From Methanolobus sp. UBA32 (lineage in GTDB: Archaea; Halobacteriota; Methanosarcinia; Methanosarcinales; Methanosarcinaceae), in contig DAZF01000052.1 in the NCBI GenBank assembly GCA_002507205.1, forward strand, positions 1-21,123: a stretch of DNA of 21,123 nt, in the 5' to 3' direction. Within the stretch, counting starts at the first letter, position 1. Each line of letters opens with the position of its first letter. Below are positions 14,746-21,123 of this stretch, piece after piece. The translations under genes were made by a program, and so were the position numbers. The notes beneath the pieces are model-generated. The model saw only the letters and a list, made by a program, of their open reading frames with translations, was not told where the DNA came from and ran no database searches.

Positions 14746-15600
14746 CTATGAATGCTTGTTAATGAAATATTCGATCAGCCAGCCGGATATACTTGTTTTT
14801 CCCGGAATAACGGGAATCTCATCTTTTGTGAACCATCCGGCTTCCTCTATTTCAACACCGTCAACTTTTATTTCTCCTTCCAGGAACTCCGCAGTGAATC
14901 CCAGCATCAGTGAATCCGGATAAGGCCAGGGCTGGCTTCCAAAATACCTGACATTCTTTATCGATATGCCTACTTCTTCCCTGACCTCTCTTACAACTGC
15001 CTCTTCTATTGATTCACCCGGTTCCACAAAACCGGCTAAAATACTGTAAAGTCCGGGTCTGAAATGAGGGGAGCGTGCAAGCAGTACCCTGTCATCCTTT
15101 TCTATTAGCACAATGATTGCGGGAGATATCTTTGGAAATGCAAGGAAGCCACATTCAGGACATTCTTTTGCCCGTTCATTCTCTTTGAGTGATGTACTGG
15201 AACCGCATCTTCCACAGAACAAGGTGTTCCTGTCCCATTCCATGATGTGAACAGCTTTTCCTGCCAGATAAGCAAGTCTTTCTTCCAGAATACCCGGCAG
15301 CTCTCTGAGAGATACAAAACTGACATCCTCAATAATAATATCAGCAGCATTCGAATTATCTATTTCCACTGAAAAGCAGGAAATATCTTTAAGTTCACCT
15401 AAATACTGTTTCCTGAGAATATCGACATTCATATTCCCGATCTCTTCAAGGGAAGGCATCCGTAAACTGTCATTCCCTTTCACCAGCAATAGTTCCCGGT
15501 CCTTGAATGCAAAACAATAGGTATCATTACTACTATTTTTTTGCGGGGGACGTATCAACGGCAGGAAATCCGATTCCCATGATCTTTCTTCTGTGTTCAT
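14746..15600 (-). CDS. nudC: NAD(H) pyrophosphatase, NudC-type Nudix hydrolase, 284 aa
   Basis: Hydrolyses NADH/NAD to nicotinamide mononucleotide and AMP; bacterial homologues also remove NAD caps from RNA. A variable N-terminal domain (1-120) is followed by a zinc ribbon Cys129/Cys132 ... Cys147/Cys150 (FCGRC, ECPECG). The Nudix box covers 190-212 (GFVEPGESIEEAVVREV, then REEVGI) with all essential Gly, Arg and Glu residues. GSQPWPYPDSLM (221-232) is the NudC signature that separates NAD(H) pyrophosphatases from other Nudix enzymes. Two starts are possible: ATG 15600 (used here, no ribosome binding site) and an upstream GTG at 15627 adding nine residues. A TATA-like ATTATTAAAA (minus sense, about 15665-15656) would allow a short leader. 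It is divergent from the phosphoglycerate mutase gene. Confidence 0.92.
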   Translation of the reverse strand: MNTEERSWESDFLPLIRPPQKNSSNDTYCFAFKDRELLLVKGNDSLRMPSLEEIGNMNVDILRKQYLGELKDISCFSVEIDNSNAADIIIEDVSFVSLRELPGILEERLAYLAGKAVHIMEWDRNTLFCGRCGSSTSLKENERAKECPECGFLAFPKISPAIIVLIEKDDRVLLARSPHFRPGLYSILAGFVEPGESIEEAVVREVREEVGISIKNVRYFGSQPWPYPDSLMLGFTAEFLEGEIKVDGVEIEEAGWFTKDEIPVIPGKTSISGWLIEYFINKHS

Positions 15601-15706
15601 AGCTTGAAGAATAATGTCCGGGCACACTTATGAAAGTTACCTTAGGAAACCTCAAGGTTTTAATAATCTGCAAACAAACTATTATTCAGTTAAACGGGGA
15701 TATTCG

Positions 15707-16375
15707 ATGAACTATCTGATACTGGTAAGACATGGACAATCAAGATGGAATCTTGAGAACAGGTTTGCGGGATGGGTTGACGTACCCCTTAGTGAAAAAG
15801 GCATTAAAGAAGCAATGGATTGTGCAAATGAACTCGAAAATGTTGATCTGGATGTTGCTTTCACATCTAAATTATCAAGAGCACAGGAAACACTTTTCCT
15901 GATACTTGCCAGGCAGAAGAAGACAGGCATTTTCCTGCATGATAGCACAAAAAGGGATGAATGGTCATATCATCCATCAAGGTTCGATGATTCCGAAATA
16001 CCGATATATTCAAGTGATTCCCTGAACGAGCGTTTTTACGGAAATCTTCAGGGTCAGAACAAGCAGGAAGCAAAGGAAGTTTACGGGGAAGAACAGGTAT
16101 TCATCTGGAGAAGAAGTTACGATGTACAACCTCCGGGTGGCGAGAGTCTCAGGGATACCTATGAACGCACAATCCCTTACTTTAAGGAACATATCCTCCC
16201 TCAGCTTGAAGCTGGTAAAAATGTCATCGTTTCTGCACACGGTAACAGCCTGCGTTCCGTGGTCAAATACATTGAGAACATCAGCGATGACGATATACCC
16301 AAAATTGAAATTGCAACAGGTAGGCCATTATATTACCAGTATGTTAAGGGTGAGTTCATCAAAAAAGAAGATTGA
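15707..16375 (+). CDS. gpmA: 2,3-bisphosphoglycerate-dependent phosphoglycerate mutase-like, 222 aa
   Basis: Interconverts 3- and 2-phosphoglycerate through a phosphohistidine. Evidence: LVRHGQSRWN (6-15) with nucleophile His9, the TSKLSRAQET segment (53-62), SLNERFYGNLQGQNK (105-119) with Glu108 as proton donor, and SAHGNSLR (176-183) with His178. NERxYGxLQG is specific to dPGM rather than general histidine phosphatases, which favours mutase over phosphatase. An extra stretch near 74-100 (GIFLHDSTKRDEWSYHPSRF region) is unlike the compact classical enzymes. GGGGAT (15696-15701) lies 5 nt before ATG 15707, which is chosen over an ATG at 15614. It is divergent from nudC and stops 9 nt before the end of the convergent accessory gene. 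Confidence 0.87.
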   Translation: MNYLILVRHGQSRWNLENRFAGWVDVPLSEKGIKEAMDCANELENVDLDVAFTSKLSRAQETLFLILARQKKTGIFLHDSTKRDEWSYHPSRFDDSEIPIYSSDSLNERFYGNLQGQNKQEAKEVYGEEQVFIWRRSYDVQPPGGESLRDTYERTIPYFKEHILPQLEAGKNVIVSAHGNSLRSVVKYIENISDDDIPKIEIATGRPLYYQYVKGEFIKKED

Positions 16376-16384
16376 AAGCCCGAA

Positions 16385-17191
16385 TTATTTCCCAGGCCTA
16401 TGTTCATCGCAAATTAGACTTTTCCATTCTTGATAATTCATTCCTAAATCTTTTTTATGATTTTTGTTATAGTGTCCATCAATTCCCGACCACCCATTCT
16501 CTTCTTTTTTAAACTCAAAACCGCATATAGGACATTTTTTAGGACCTGTAGTCGAATGTCCCCAACAAGGACAATCAGGATTGCAAACTTTCCTGGTTTC
16601 AGCACCTTTTTTTACATCAGATGTGTTTGGCAGTTTCCATTTATAGTTGAAAATTGATTCAATTTCTTCACTATAATCTTCCCTATTCAACCATTTTTTG
16701 AAAAATCTATCTCCTGGAATGTCAGTATCTTGATTCACAACAAGTGCAGCTAAAAGTGGTTCTTTATTGTTTTTATTGTGTTCTGAAATCTCATCAAGCA
16801 GTGAATTTAAATAATGTCGTTTACTGCTGAAATCTTCTTTAAAATCTGTTAAGGCACCTTTATATGTGACTTTCTTTTTTGCTTCTGCAAAGTCTATTAA
16901 ATATTTATACAAATTAGCAAAATTGAGAGACTTGTGAGATGTAGGATTTGAATTACTCATATTTTCCGACTCCACATTAGTGATATCATTGAAACTGCCA
17001 ACTTTAGATCTTATTATAACAGAATCGTTAACTTCCGTCTTTGATATATTTGTTGTATTGTTAGTCTTATCCAAATAAATATGTTGAGTAATTGAAATAT
17101 TACTAGATGCTTCGCTATAATCTTTAGGATTATCGTTAACTTGATTCTTTTTAGGATTTAATCCTATTTTTCGTTTTATTTTATCAATCAT
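16385..17191 (-). CDS. AT-rich orphan with Cys/His zinc-binding C-terminus, 268 aa
   Basis: Not a family I can name. Three parts: (1) a low-complexity Asn/Ser/Thr-rich N-terminus (1-90) containing VNDSVIIRSKVG (54-65), a motif resembling short beta-helix repeats next to signalling or defence domains; (2) a middle domain (about 92-170) with KKVTYKGALTDFKEDF and LAALVVNQDTDIPGDRFF, a pattern I associate with small accessory domains near HNH-type or defence proteins (memory only); (3) a Cys/His-rich C-terminus: CNPDCPCWGH, then CPICGFEF, then DGHYNKNH and CDEH, suggesting one or two zinc sites. The gene is visibly more AT-rich than its neighbours, with AAT/AAA-biased codons, and no Shine-Dalgarno is seen before ATG 17191 (the leader is CT-rich). 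Lateral acquisition is likely. Confidence 0.75.
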   Translation of the reverse strand: MIDKIKRKIGLNPKKNQVNDNPKDYSEASSNISITQHIYLDKTNNTTNISKTEVNDSVIIRSKVGSFNDITNVESENMSNSNPTSHKSLNFANLYKYLIDFAEAKKKVTYKGALTDFKEDFSSKRHYLNSLLDEISEHNKNNKEPLLAALVVNQDTDIPGDRFFKKWLNREDYSEEIESIFNYKWKLPNTSDVKKGAETRKVCNPDCPCWGHSTTGPKKCPICGFEFKKEENGWSGIDGHYNKNHKKDLGMNYQEWKSLICDEHRPGK

Positions 17192-17327
17192 AGAAAGAGA
17201 AAGAGTTTTGGTATGTATTAAGTTTTTTGAAAATTATTTATAAATCTGGTAGTATCAAATCATTTGACAATGGCTTAAATAAATTCATATTCAATACTTT
17301 AAAAATAAAAAAATGATATAAAATCTA
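17192..17327 (-). promoter_or_regulatory. AT-rich spacer with accessory-gene promoter and upstream U-tract
   Basis: In the minus sense the thioredoxin stop is followed by a T-rich run (TCATTTTTTTATTTTTAAAG), a probable U-tract terminator. A TATA-like AGATTTATAAATAATT (17247-17232) would start the accessory gene transcript near 17213-17215, giving a leader of about 22-24 nt without a ribosome binding site. Confidence 0.45.
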
Positions 17328-17720
17328 TCACTCATATGGAGAAACTTCATCAGGCAAAGGTGATGTGTGCAGGACGCATTCGTCACCATGTTTTATTAGA
17401 TCGTCAATAGCTTTTCGAAGTATTGATGGATAAACAAGGCCAACTTCTTCCCTGATAGCCCGACCTTTACAGAAGAACTTGAAAGTTGGTGCTCCCCTTA
17501 CACCGTATTTCCTTGCGGTCATGGGACTCTCCAGACCATTCATCCTGACAAAAGTGCACGAAGCATGGAATTCATTTGAGTATTCCCTGAAATATGGCTC
17601 TATTTCCTTGCAATGAGCACATGTAGGAAGATAGAACATGACAACCATGGGCTTCTCCTGGTTCACAATAAGTTCGTCCCAGTTGGAATCATTAACTTCG
17701 ATTATATTACTTTCAGTCAT
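17328..17720 (-). CDS. Thioredoxin-fold protein, CAHC active site, 130 aa
   Basis: A dithiol-disulfide exchange protein of the thioredoxin family. It starts MTESNIIEVNDSNWDELI, with the redox motif LPTCAHCKEI (31-40; Cys34 and Cys37) and cis-proline Pro78 in VRGAPTFKFF. The CAHC sequence differs from the standard CGPC; His before the second Cys recalls DsbA- and glutaredoxin-like proteins and would raise the redox potential. A third Cys (Cys84, in FCKG) and a Cys near the C-terminus (ECVLH) are unusual. No signal peptide, so cytoplasmic. ATG 17720 is preferred to 17735 because GGGAG (17733-17729) precedes it by 8 nt. It lies downstream of the oxidoreductase operon but after its own terminator. 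Confidence 0.88.
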   Translation of the reverse strand: MTESNIIEVNDSNWDELIVNQEKPMVVMFYLPTCAHCKEIEPYFREYSNEFHASCTFVRMNGLESPMTARKYGVRGAPTFKFFCKGRAIREEVGLVYPSILRKAIDDLIKHGDECVLHTSPLPDEVSPYE

Positions 17721-17770
17721 TTTTGCCGCTCCCATATTAGAATAAAAACTTACAATTATTAAAATGTATC

Positions 17771-17806
17771 TTCAAAAAAAGAAATGTTACAGGCATAAAG
17801 CCTGTA
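17771..17806 (-). terminator. Hairpin plus U tract after the VorB-type operon
   Basis: TACAGGC (17788-17794) and GCCTGTA (17800-17806) form a perfect 7-bp stem with loop ATAAA, followed in the minus sense by ACATTTCTTTTTTTG. It lies 26 nt beyond the stop of the fused beta-gamma gene. Confidence 0.75.
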
Positions 17807-17832
17807 CCGGTTAATTAACTAAAATATCGAAT

Positions 17833-19254
17833 TCAGATATTCTCTTTTGCCCAGGCTGCTGCTGCTTCAAGAACTGCATGATTCAGTGGAATAAGCTTTG
17901 GCTTCTTGGAGAAGGTTTCAGTCAGTGCTGCCTTGAAATTGTCCTCAGTAAGACCTGTTATTCCAAGAGCCATGATAACTCCGAGCATGACAGTATTTGC
18001 AGCCTTCTCAGAACCTGCATCTCCTGCGATCCTGAGTGCAGGTATGGCTATTCCGGTAACACCTTCTGGAATATCACATTCGCCGATTGTTGAATCGTAG
18101 AGTATGTAGCCACCTTCTTTAACATCCACAGCGAACTTTTCCAGTGAAGGACGGTTCATTGCAACGAGGATATCAGGAGTATAGACTACAGGAGAACCGA
18201 TGGATTCACCGGAAACTACGACAGAACAATTGGATGTTCCACCTCTTTGTTCAGGACCGTATGAAGGATACCATGAAACGAAGCGTTGTGCATCACAGCC
18301 TGCGTGTGCAAGGGTCAGACCCATACTAAGCACACCCTGACCTCCAAATCCTGCAGCCTTTATCTGGACTTCAGGAACAGAAGGATCAAGAACCGCATCC
18401 AGTGATGATTCAGTCTCAAGATTGAAGAGGGCATCGATTGCCTGTTTCTCAAAAACGCTATCCTCTCTGTGAAGTGGTTCTGTTTCATCAGACAGATCCC
18501 TGAAATTGCCCAGTGGGAATTCCTGCTCCATTTCCTCGTTAACAAACCTGGTGCTCTGCTCAGAGTTCTGTCTCAGGTTTGTAGGACAGGTCGAAAGTAT
18601 CTCAACAAATGCATATCCTTTTCCATCGCGCTGTATCTCAAGAGCTTTACGGATAGCCTTGCGTGCCTTTCGGATATGGGATATGTCTGAAATGGATACC
18701 CTTTCGATAAATACAGGAGCTTTCAGGTTGTTGATAAGTTCACACATGTGCAACGGATAACCTGCAAACCTTGGGTCTCTTCCGTCCGGACAGGTGACGG
18801 TTTTCTCTCCGATAAGGGTGGTTGGTGCCATCTGGCCACCGGTCATACCGTAAACGGTATTGTTCACGAAGAAAACTGCCATCTTCTCGCCACGGTTCGC
18901 CGCCTGCATGGTTTCGTTCAAACCTATGGATGCAAGGTCACCATCCCCCTGATAGGAAATAACTACCGCATCATCCTGTGCTCTTGAAACACCGGTTCCA
19001 ACAGCAGGAGCACGACCATGAGCTACCTGGAGATTTCCACAGTCAAAGTAGTAGTAAGCGAAAACAGCACACCCTACAGGACTTATCATGATACTGCGGT
19101 CCTGTATCTCCATATCGGACATTGCCTCGCCTATGAGCTTGTGGATAATACCGTGTCCACATCCCGGACAGTAGTGGGTGGCAGTAGGTGCAGCGCCTCC
19201 CTTACGGGAGTATTCCGGATACAGACCTGAGCTTTTAATTATTTTCTCTGCCAT
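17833..19254 (-). CDS. 2-oxoacid:ferredoxin oxidoreductase, fused beta-gamma subunit, 473 aa
   Basis: Residues 1-250 are the TPP-binding beta subunit: HYCPGCGHG (27-35), [20 protein letters not shown] (103-122) and [11 protein letters not shown] (131-141), the Mg-TPP motif. A linker (about 250-296) leads to a gamma domain starting at [16 protein letters not shown] (297-312). Separate beta and gamma genes are the common arrangement, so this is a natural fusion. With the alpha and ferredoxin subunits it decarboxylates a 2-oxoacid to acyl-CoA, reducing ferredoxin, or runs in reverse for biosynthesis. ATG 19254 is preferred to 19290: GGGAGGGAT precedes it, and it begins 2 nt after the alpha stop, so translation is probably coupled. 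The substrate is likely a branched-chain 2-oxoacid from the VorB-type alpha partner. Confidence 0.92.
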   Translation of the reverse strand: MAEKIIKSSGLYPEYSRKGGAAPTATHYCPGCGHGIIHKLIGEAMSDMEIQDRSIMISPVGCAVFAYYYFDCGNLQVAHGRAPAVGTGVSRAQDDAVVISYQGDGDLASIGLNETMQAANRGEKMAVFFVNNTVYGMTGGQMAPTTLIGEKTVTCPDGRDPRFAGYPLHMCELINNLKAPVFIERVSISDISHIRKARKAIRKALEIQRDGKGYAFVEILSTCPTNLRQNSEQSTRFVNEEMEQEFPLGNFRDLSDETEPLHREDSVFEKQAIDALFNLETESSLDAVLDPSVPEVQIKAAGFGGQGVLSMGLTLAHAGCDAQRFVSWYPSYGPEQRGGTSNCSVVVSGESIGSPVVYTPDILVAMNRPSLEKFAVDVKEGGYILYDSTIGECDIPEGVTGIAIPALRIAGDAGSEKAANTVMLGVIMALGITGLTEDNFKAALTETFSKKPKLIPLNHAVLEAAAAWAKENI

Positions 19255-19256
19255 CT

Positions 19257-20318
19257 TTATCCCTCCCCTGCAGCAATCTTCCTTACACATTCCAGTACCT
19301 GATCCATTGTTATCAGATTACCGCCAAGACGGTAAACAAGTTCTACCGGCCTGCTGCACTGGATTGCAAGCCTGACATCATCAAGCATCTGACCATTGCT
19401 CATCTCAACAGAGACGAAAGTGCATTCTCTTGAATCTGCAATTTCCTTCAATTCTTTTTCCGGGAACGGGAAGAGTGTCTTTGGCCTGAAAAGACCGACA
19501 TTGATACCTTCCTTTCTTGCCTGGTCCACAGCTGACCTGCATATACGACTGCTGATACCGTACGATACAAGGATGATAGATGCATCCTTTGCCATGTAAT
19601 CCTCGTAATCAACCTCTTGTTCTTTTATAGTGTCGTATTTCTCCTGGATCTCATAGTTGAACTCTTCCAACTGGTTGAAATCAAGGAAGATCGATGTGAC
19701 AAGGTTCTCTCTGGTATCCGCTGTTCCACTTACAGCCCATGATGTATCTATTTCCGGTTTAACTGAAACTTCCGGGAACTGCAGGGACTCGACCATCTGA
19801 CCAAGTACTCCGTCAGCCAGTACATAAACAGGGGTGCGGTACTTGAAAGCAAGGTCAAAGCCCTTGATGACCATGTCGCACATTTCCTGCACAGAGTTCG
19901 GAGCCAGTACTATGTTCTTGTAATTACCGTGTCCGCCACCCTTTACCACCTGATTGTAGTCACCCTGCTCGGGACCGATGTTTCCAAGTCCGGGGCCTGC
20001 TCTCATAATATCGACTATTACACAGGGAAGCTCGGCACCTGCAAGATATGAAACTCCTTCCTGTTTCAGACTGATACCGGGACCGGAGGACGCAGTCATG
20101 ACCCTGTGGCCGGTGGATGCTGCTCCGTAGACCATGTTGATGGCAGCCTCTTCTGATTCTGCCTGTACGAATTTCCTTCCCAGCATGGGGAAATATTTGG
20201 ATGCCTCCTGCAATATCTCACTTGCAGGAGTGATAGGATAACCAAAATAACAGTCACAGCCAGCGTATAATGCGCCAATGACAGCCGCTGTGTTACCTTT
20301 TACTAATTGTGTTGCCAT
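19257..20318 (-). CDS. vorB: 2-oxoacid:ferredoxin oxidoreductase alpha subunit (VorB-type), 353 aa
   Basis: The pyrimidine-binding subunit of a 2-oxoacid:ferredoxin oxidoreductase. The N-terminus [20 protein letters not shown] with [13 protein letters not shown] (23-35) and [19 protein letters not shown] (54-72), [12 protein letters not shown] (76-87) are family hallmarks. A second domain (about 230-350) has [15 protein letters not shown] and [15 protein letters not shown]. The sequence is the type annotated VorB (2-ketoisovalerate:ferredoxin oxidoreductase) in methanogens; other 2-oxoacids cannot be excluded. AAGGTGAG precedes ATG 20318. The ferredoxin subunit ends 17 nt upstream and the beta-gamma gene starts 2 nt downstream, forming one operon. 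Confidence 0.92.
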   Translation of the reverse strand: MATQLVKGNTAAVIGALYAGCDCYFGYPITPASEILQEASKYFPMLGRKFVQAESEEAAINMVYGAASTGHRVMTASSGPGISLKQEGVSYLAGAELPCVIVDIMRAGPGLGNIGPEQGDYNQVVKGGGHGNYKNIVLAPNSVQEMCDMVIKGFDLAFKYRTPVYVLADGVLGQMVESLQFPEVSVKPEIDTSWAVSGTADTRENLVTSIFLDFNQLEEFNYEIQEKYDTIKEQEVDYEDYMAKDASIILVSYGISSRICRSAVDQARKEGINVGLFRPKTLFPFPEKELKEIADSRECTFVSVEMSNGQMLDDVRLAIQCSRPVELVYRLGGNLITMDQVLECVRKIAAGEG

Positions 20319-20335
20319 GTGTTCTCACCTTAAGC

Positions 20336-20569
20336 TCATTCTTCCTTAAGCGGAATGTGTATCTCTATAGCAAGCGGCTCAGGACAGGTATAGTAGCAAT
20401 TGGCACAACCTGTACAGCCCTCACCTGCATATTCTACATAGTAGTATCCTCTTTCGTTGAGCTTATCGCTCATTTTAAGGACACTTTTCGGACATGCTAC
20501 AATGCAACGTCCACAGGCTTTACACTCAATGATATTGATAACCGGGTACGGTTCTTTCTTGCCTGACAT
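20336..20569 (-). CDS. Ferredoxin-like subunit of 2-oxoacid oxidoreductase, 77 aa
   Basis: A small 2[4Fe-4S] electron carrier subunit (VorC/delta-type). Clusters: [12 protein letters not shown] (18-29) and [12 protein letters not shown] (54-65). Between them lies a typical [14 protein letters not shown] segment. It passes electrons from the TPP site to external ferredoxin. ATG 20569 ([10 protein letters not shown]) is chosen; in-frame ATGs at 20584 and 20635 exist. GAGG lies 10 nt before 20569, and a TATA-like TATTATTTTTA (minus sense, about 20607-20597) fits a start near 20576. It is the first gene of the operon with the alpha and fused beta-gamma genes. Confidence 0.9.
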   Translation of the reverse strand: MSGKKEPYPVINIIECKACGRCIVACPKSVLKMSDKLNERGYYYVEYAGEGCTGCANCYYTCPEPLAIEIHIPLKEE

Positions 20570-20693
20570 AATATAATGCCTCATTTTACTCGATAAAAAT
20601 AATATCCCGGAAACAGGAATAGTCCATAGAGGCAATAAGCATCTATTTACTTTATGGTCCGGGGACTAAATGTTAAACATGTAAAATGGAAAG
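20570..20693 (-). promoter_or_regulatory. Spacer with the oxidoreductase operon promoter
   Basis: This 124-nt gap follows the (restored) stop of the acyl-CoA synthetase. In the minus sense TATTATTTTTA (20607-20597) is the likely TATA box of the ferredoxin-alpha-beta/gamma operon. A weak stem CCATA (20624-20628) / TATGG (20653-20657) is present but not convincing as a terminator. Confidence 0.35.
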
Positions 20694-21123
20694 TTACTGT
20701 GAACTTTCCTTATCATGGTCACGTATTTCCACACGTCTTATCTTCCGCTGATGGTCTTTGGAAGTTCAGGTACGAACTCGACCACACGTGGATACTTGTA
20801 AGGTGCAGTTACCTTCTTTACATGGTCCTGAAGCTCTTTCTTCAGTTCATCACTTGCTGTGTAATCCTTTGTAAGCACAATTGTGGCCTTGATAACCTGT
20901 CCTCTTACAGGATCAGGAACGCCTGTGATTGCACACTCAAGTACAGCGGGGTGTTCTATAAGAGCACTTTCAACTTCAAAAGGACCAACACGGTAACCGG
21001 AGGTCTTTATGATATCATCGGCCCTGCCAACGAACCAGAAATAACCATCCTCGTCCTTCCATGCCATGTCACCTGTGTGATAATAGCCGTCATGCCAGAC
21101 CCTTGATGTCATTTGCTCATCAA
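20694..21123 (-). CDS. Acyl-CoA synthetase (AMP-forming), C-terminal part, frameshifted
   Basis: The window ends inside this gene; the reading frame is open to the edge. Visible motifs: [10 protein letters not shown] (A7), [20 protein letters not shown] (A8), [20 protein letters not shown] and [20 protein letters not shown]. The frame ends at TAA 20740-20738 with ISGR. Adding one base at the AA in the GGAAG segment (plus strand 20743-20744) gives [19 protein letters not shown] and a stop at 20696-20694, restoring the A10 catalytic lysine. It resembles the medium-chain/branched-chain acyl-CoA synthetases of Methanosarcina, one of which (MacsMa) prefers 2-methylbutyrate. Adjacency to the VorB-type operon suggests supplying branched acyl-CoA for reductive carboxylation to 2-oxoacids (inference). 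Confidence 0.85.

Noticed and set aside
14702..14923. Plus-strand open frame over the nudC 3' end
   Set aside because: It runs opposite the nudC frame and has no ribosome binding site or promoter; its start is the nudC 3' hairpin.
17810..17819. Palindrome GTTAATTAAC downstream of the beta-gamma gene
   Set aside because: A short AT palindrome with no loop, likely chance; the real terminator stem lies beside it.
20654..21106. 150-codon plus-strand frame at the right edge
   Set aside because: It lies opposite the acyl-CoA synthetase C-terminus, whose motifs are unmistakable.
1..21123. CRISPR arrays, tRNA genes, IS elements or prophage genes
   Set aside because: No regularly spaced repeats, cloverleaf-like segments, transposase or integrase motifs were found on either strand.

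Overview
The window looks like the chromosome of a methanogenic archaeon of the Methanosarcinaceae (Methanolobus / Methanococcoides / Methanohalophilus type; genus not resolved). Evidence: archaeal TATA promoters with GGTGAT-type ribosome binding sites, long U tracts at gene ends, a VorB-type 2-oxoacid:ferredoxin oxidoreductase with a ferredoxin-like subunit, an archaeal hydantoinase, a secreted protein with a PGF-CTERM sorting signal, and an end-of-window acyl-CoA synthetase resembling the Methanosarcina medium-chain enzymes. No tRNA, rRNA, CRISPR array, IS element or integrase was seen. The window is densely coded and no gene-free stretch exceeds 300 nt. The longest gap, 14490-14745, holds a promoter and a 3' hairpin.

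Layout. 1-1430: a probable 46-codon minus-strand gene divergent from a HIT hydrolase, a 66-aa winged-helix protein, then convergent yjbQ. 1594-4634 (minus): a secreted subtilisin and an atypical-clade diaminopimelate decarboxylase. 4635-5374: an Hsp20 gene with a palindrome-rich promoter. 5565-7251: a pirin-like bicupin that has lost its metal ligands, a stand-alone TfoX C-terminal domain, and a convergent sirtuin. 7312-9661: a large hydantoinase/oxoprolinase-type ATPase divergent from a small uncharacterised protein. 9838-12511: an XRE-cupin regulator, a thioesterase and a frameshifted acyl-CoA synthetase, apparently one operon. 12549-17191: a DUF2341/TIM-barrel surface protein, NudC-type Nudix hydrolase, phosphoglycerate mutase and an AT-rich zinc-finger accessory gene. 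17328-21123 (minus): a thioredoxin, a three-gene VorB-type oxidoreductase operon (ferredoxin, alpha, fused beta-gamma), and the 3' end of another acyl-CoA synthetase.

How the genes fit together. The right end is consistent with branched-chain acid metabolism: an acyl-CoA synthetase makes the CoA ester that a reversible 2-oxoacid:ferredoxin oxidoreductase can carboxylate to a branched 2-oxoacid for amino-acid synthesis. The 9838-12511 operon couples a ligand-sensing repressor to acyl-CoA formation and hydrolysis.

Most notable observations: (i) both acyl-CoA synthetase genes carry a one-base deletion that destroys or removes the same catalytic-lysine (A10) motif, and in both the lost tail is intact in another frame; (ii) the pirin-like protein has all four family metal ligands replaced; (iii) the Hsp20 promoter carries two GTTC/GAAC palindromes and a direct repeat; (iv) stem-loops spanning or touching stop codons recur at least seven times, including one shared by the overlapping ends of two convergent genes; (v) an AT-rich orphan at 16385-17191 with many Cys/His residues may be an acquired defence or mobile-element gene.
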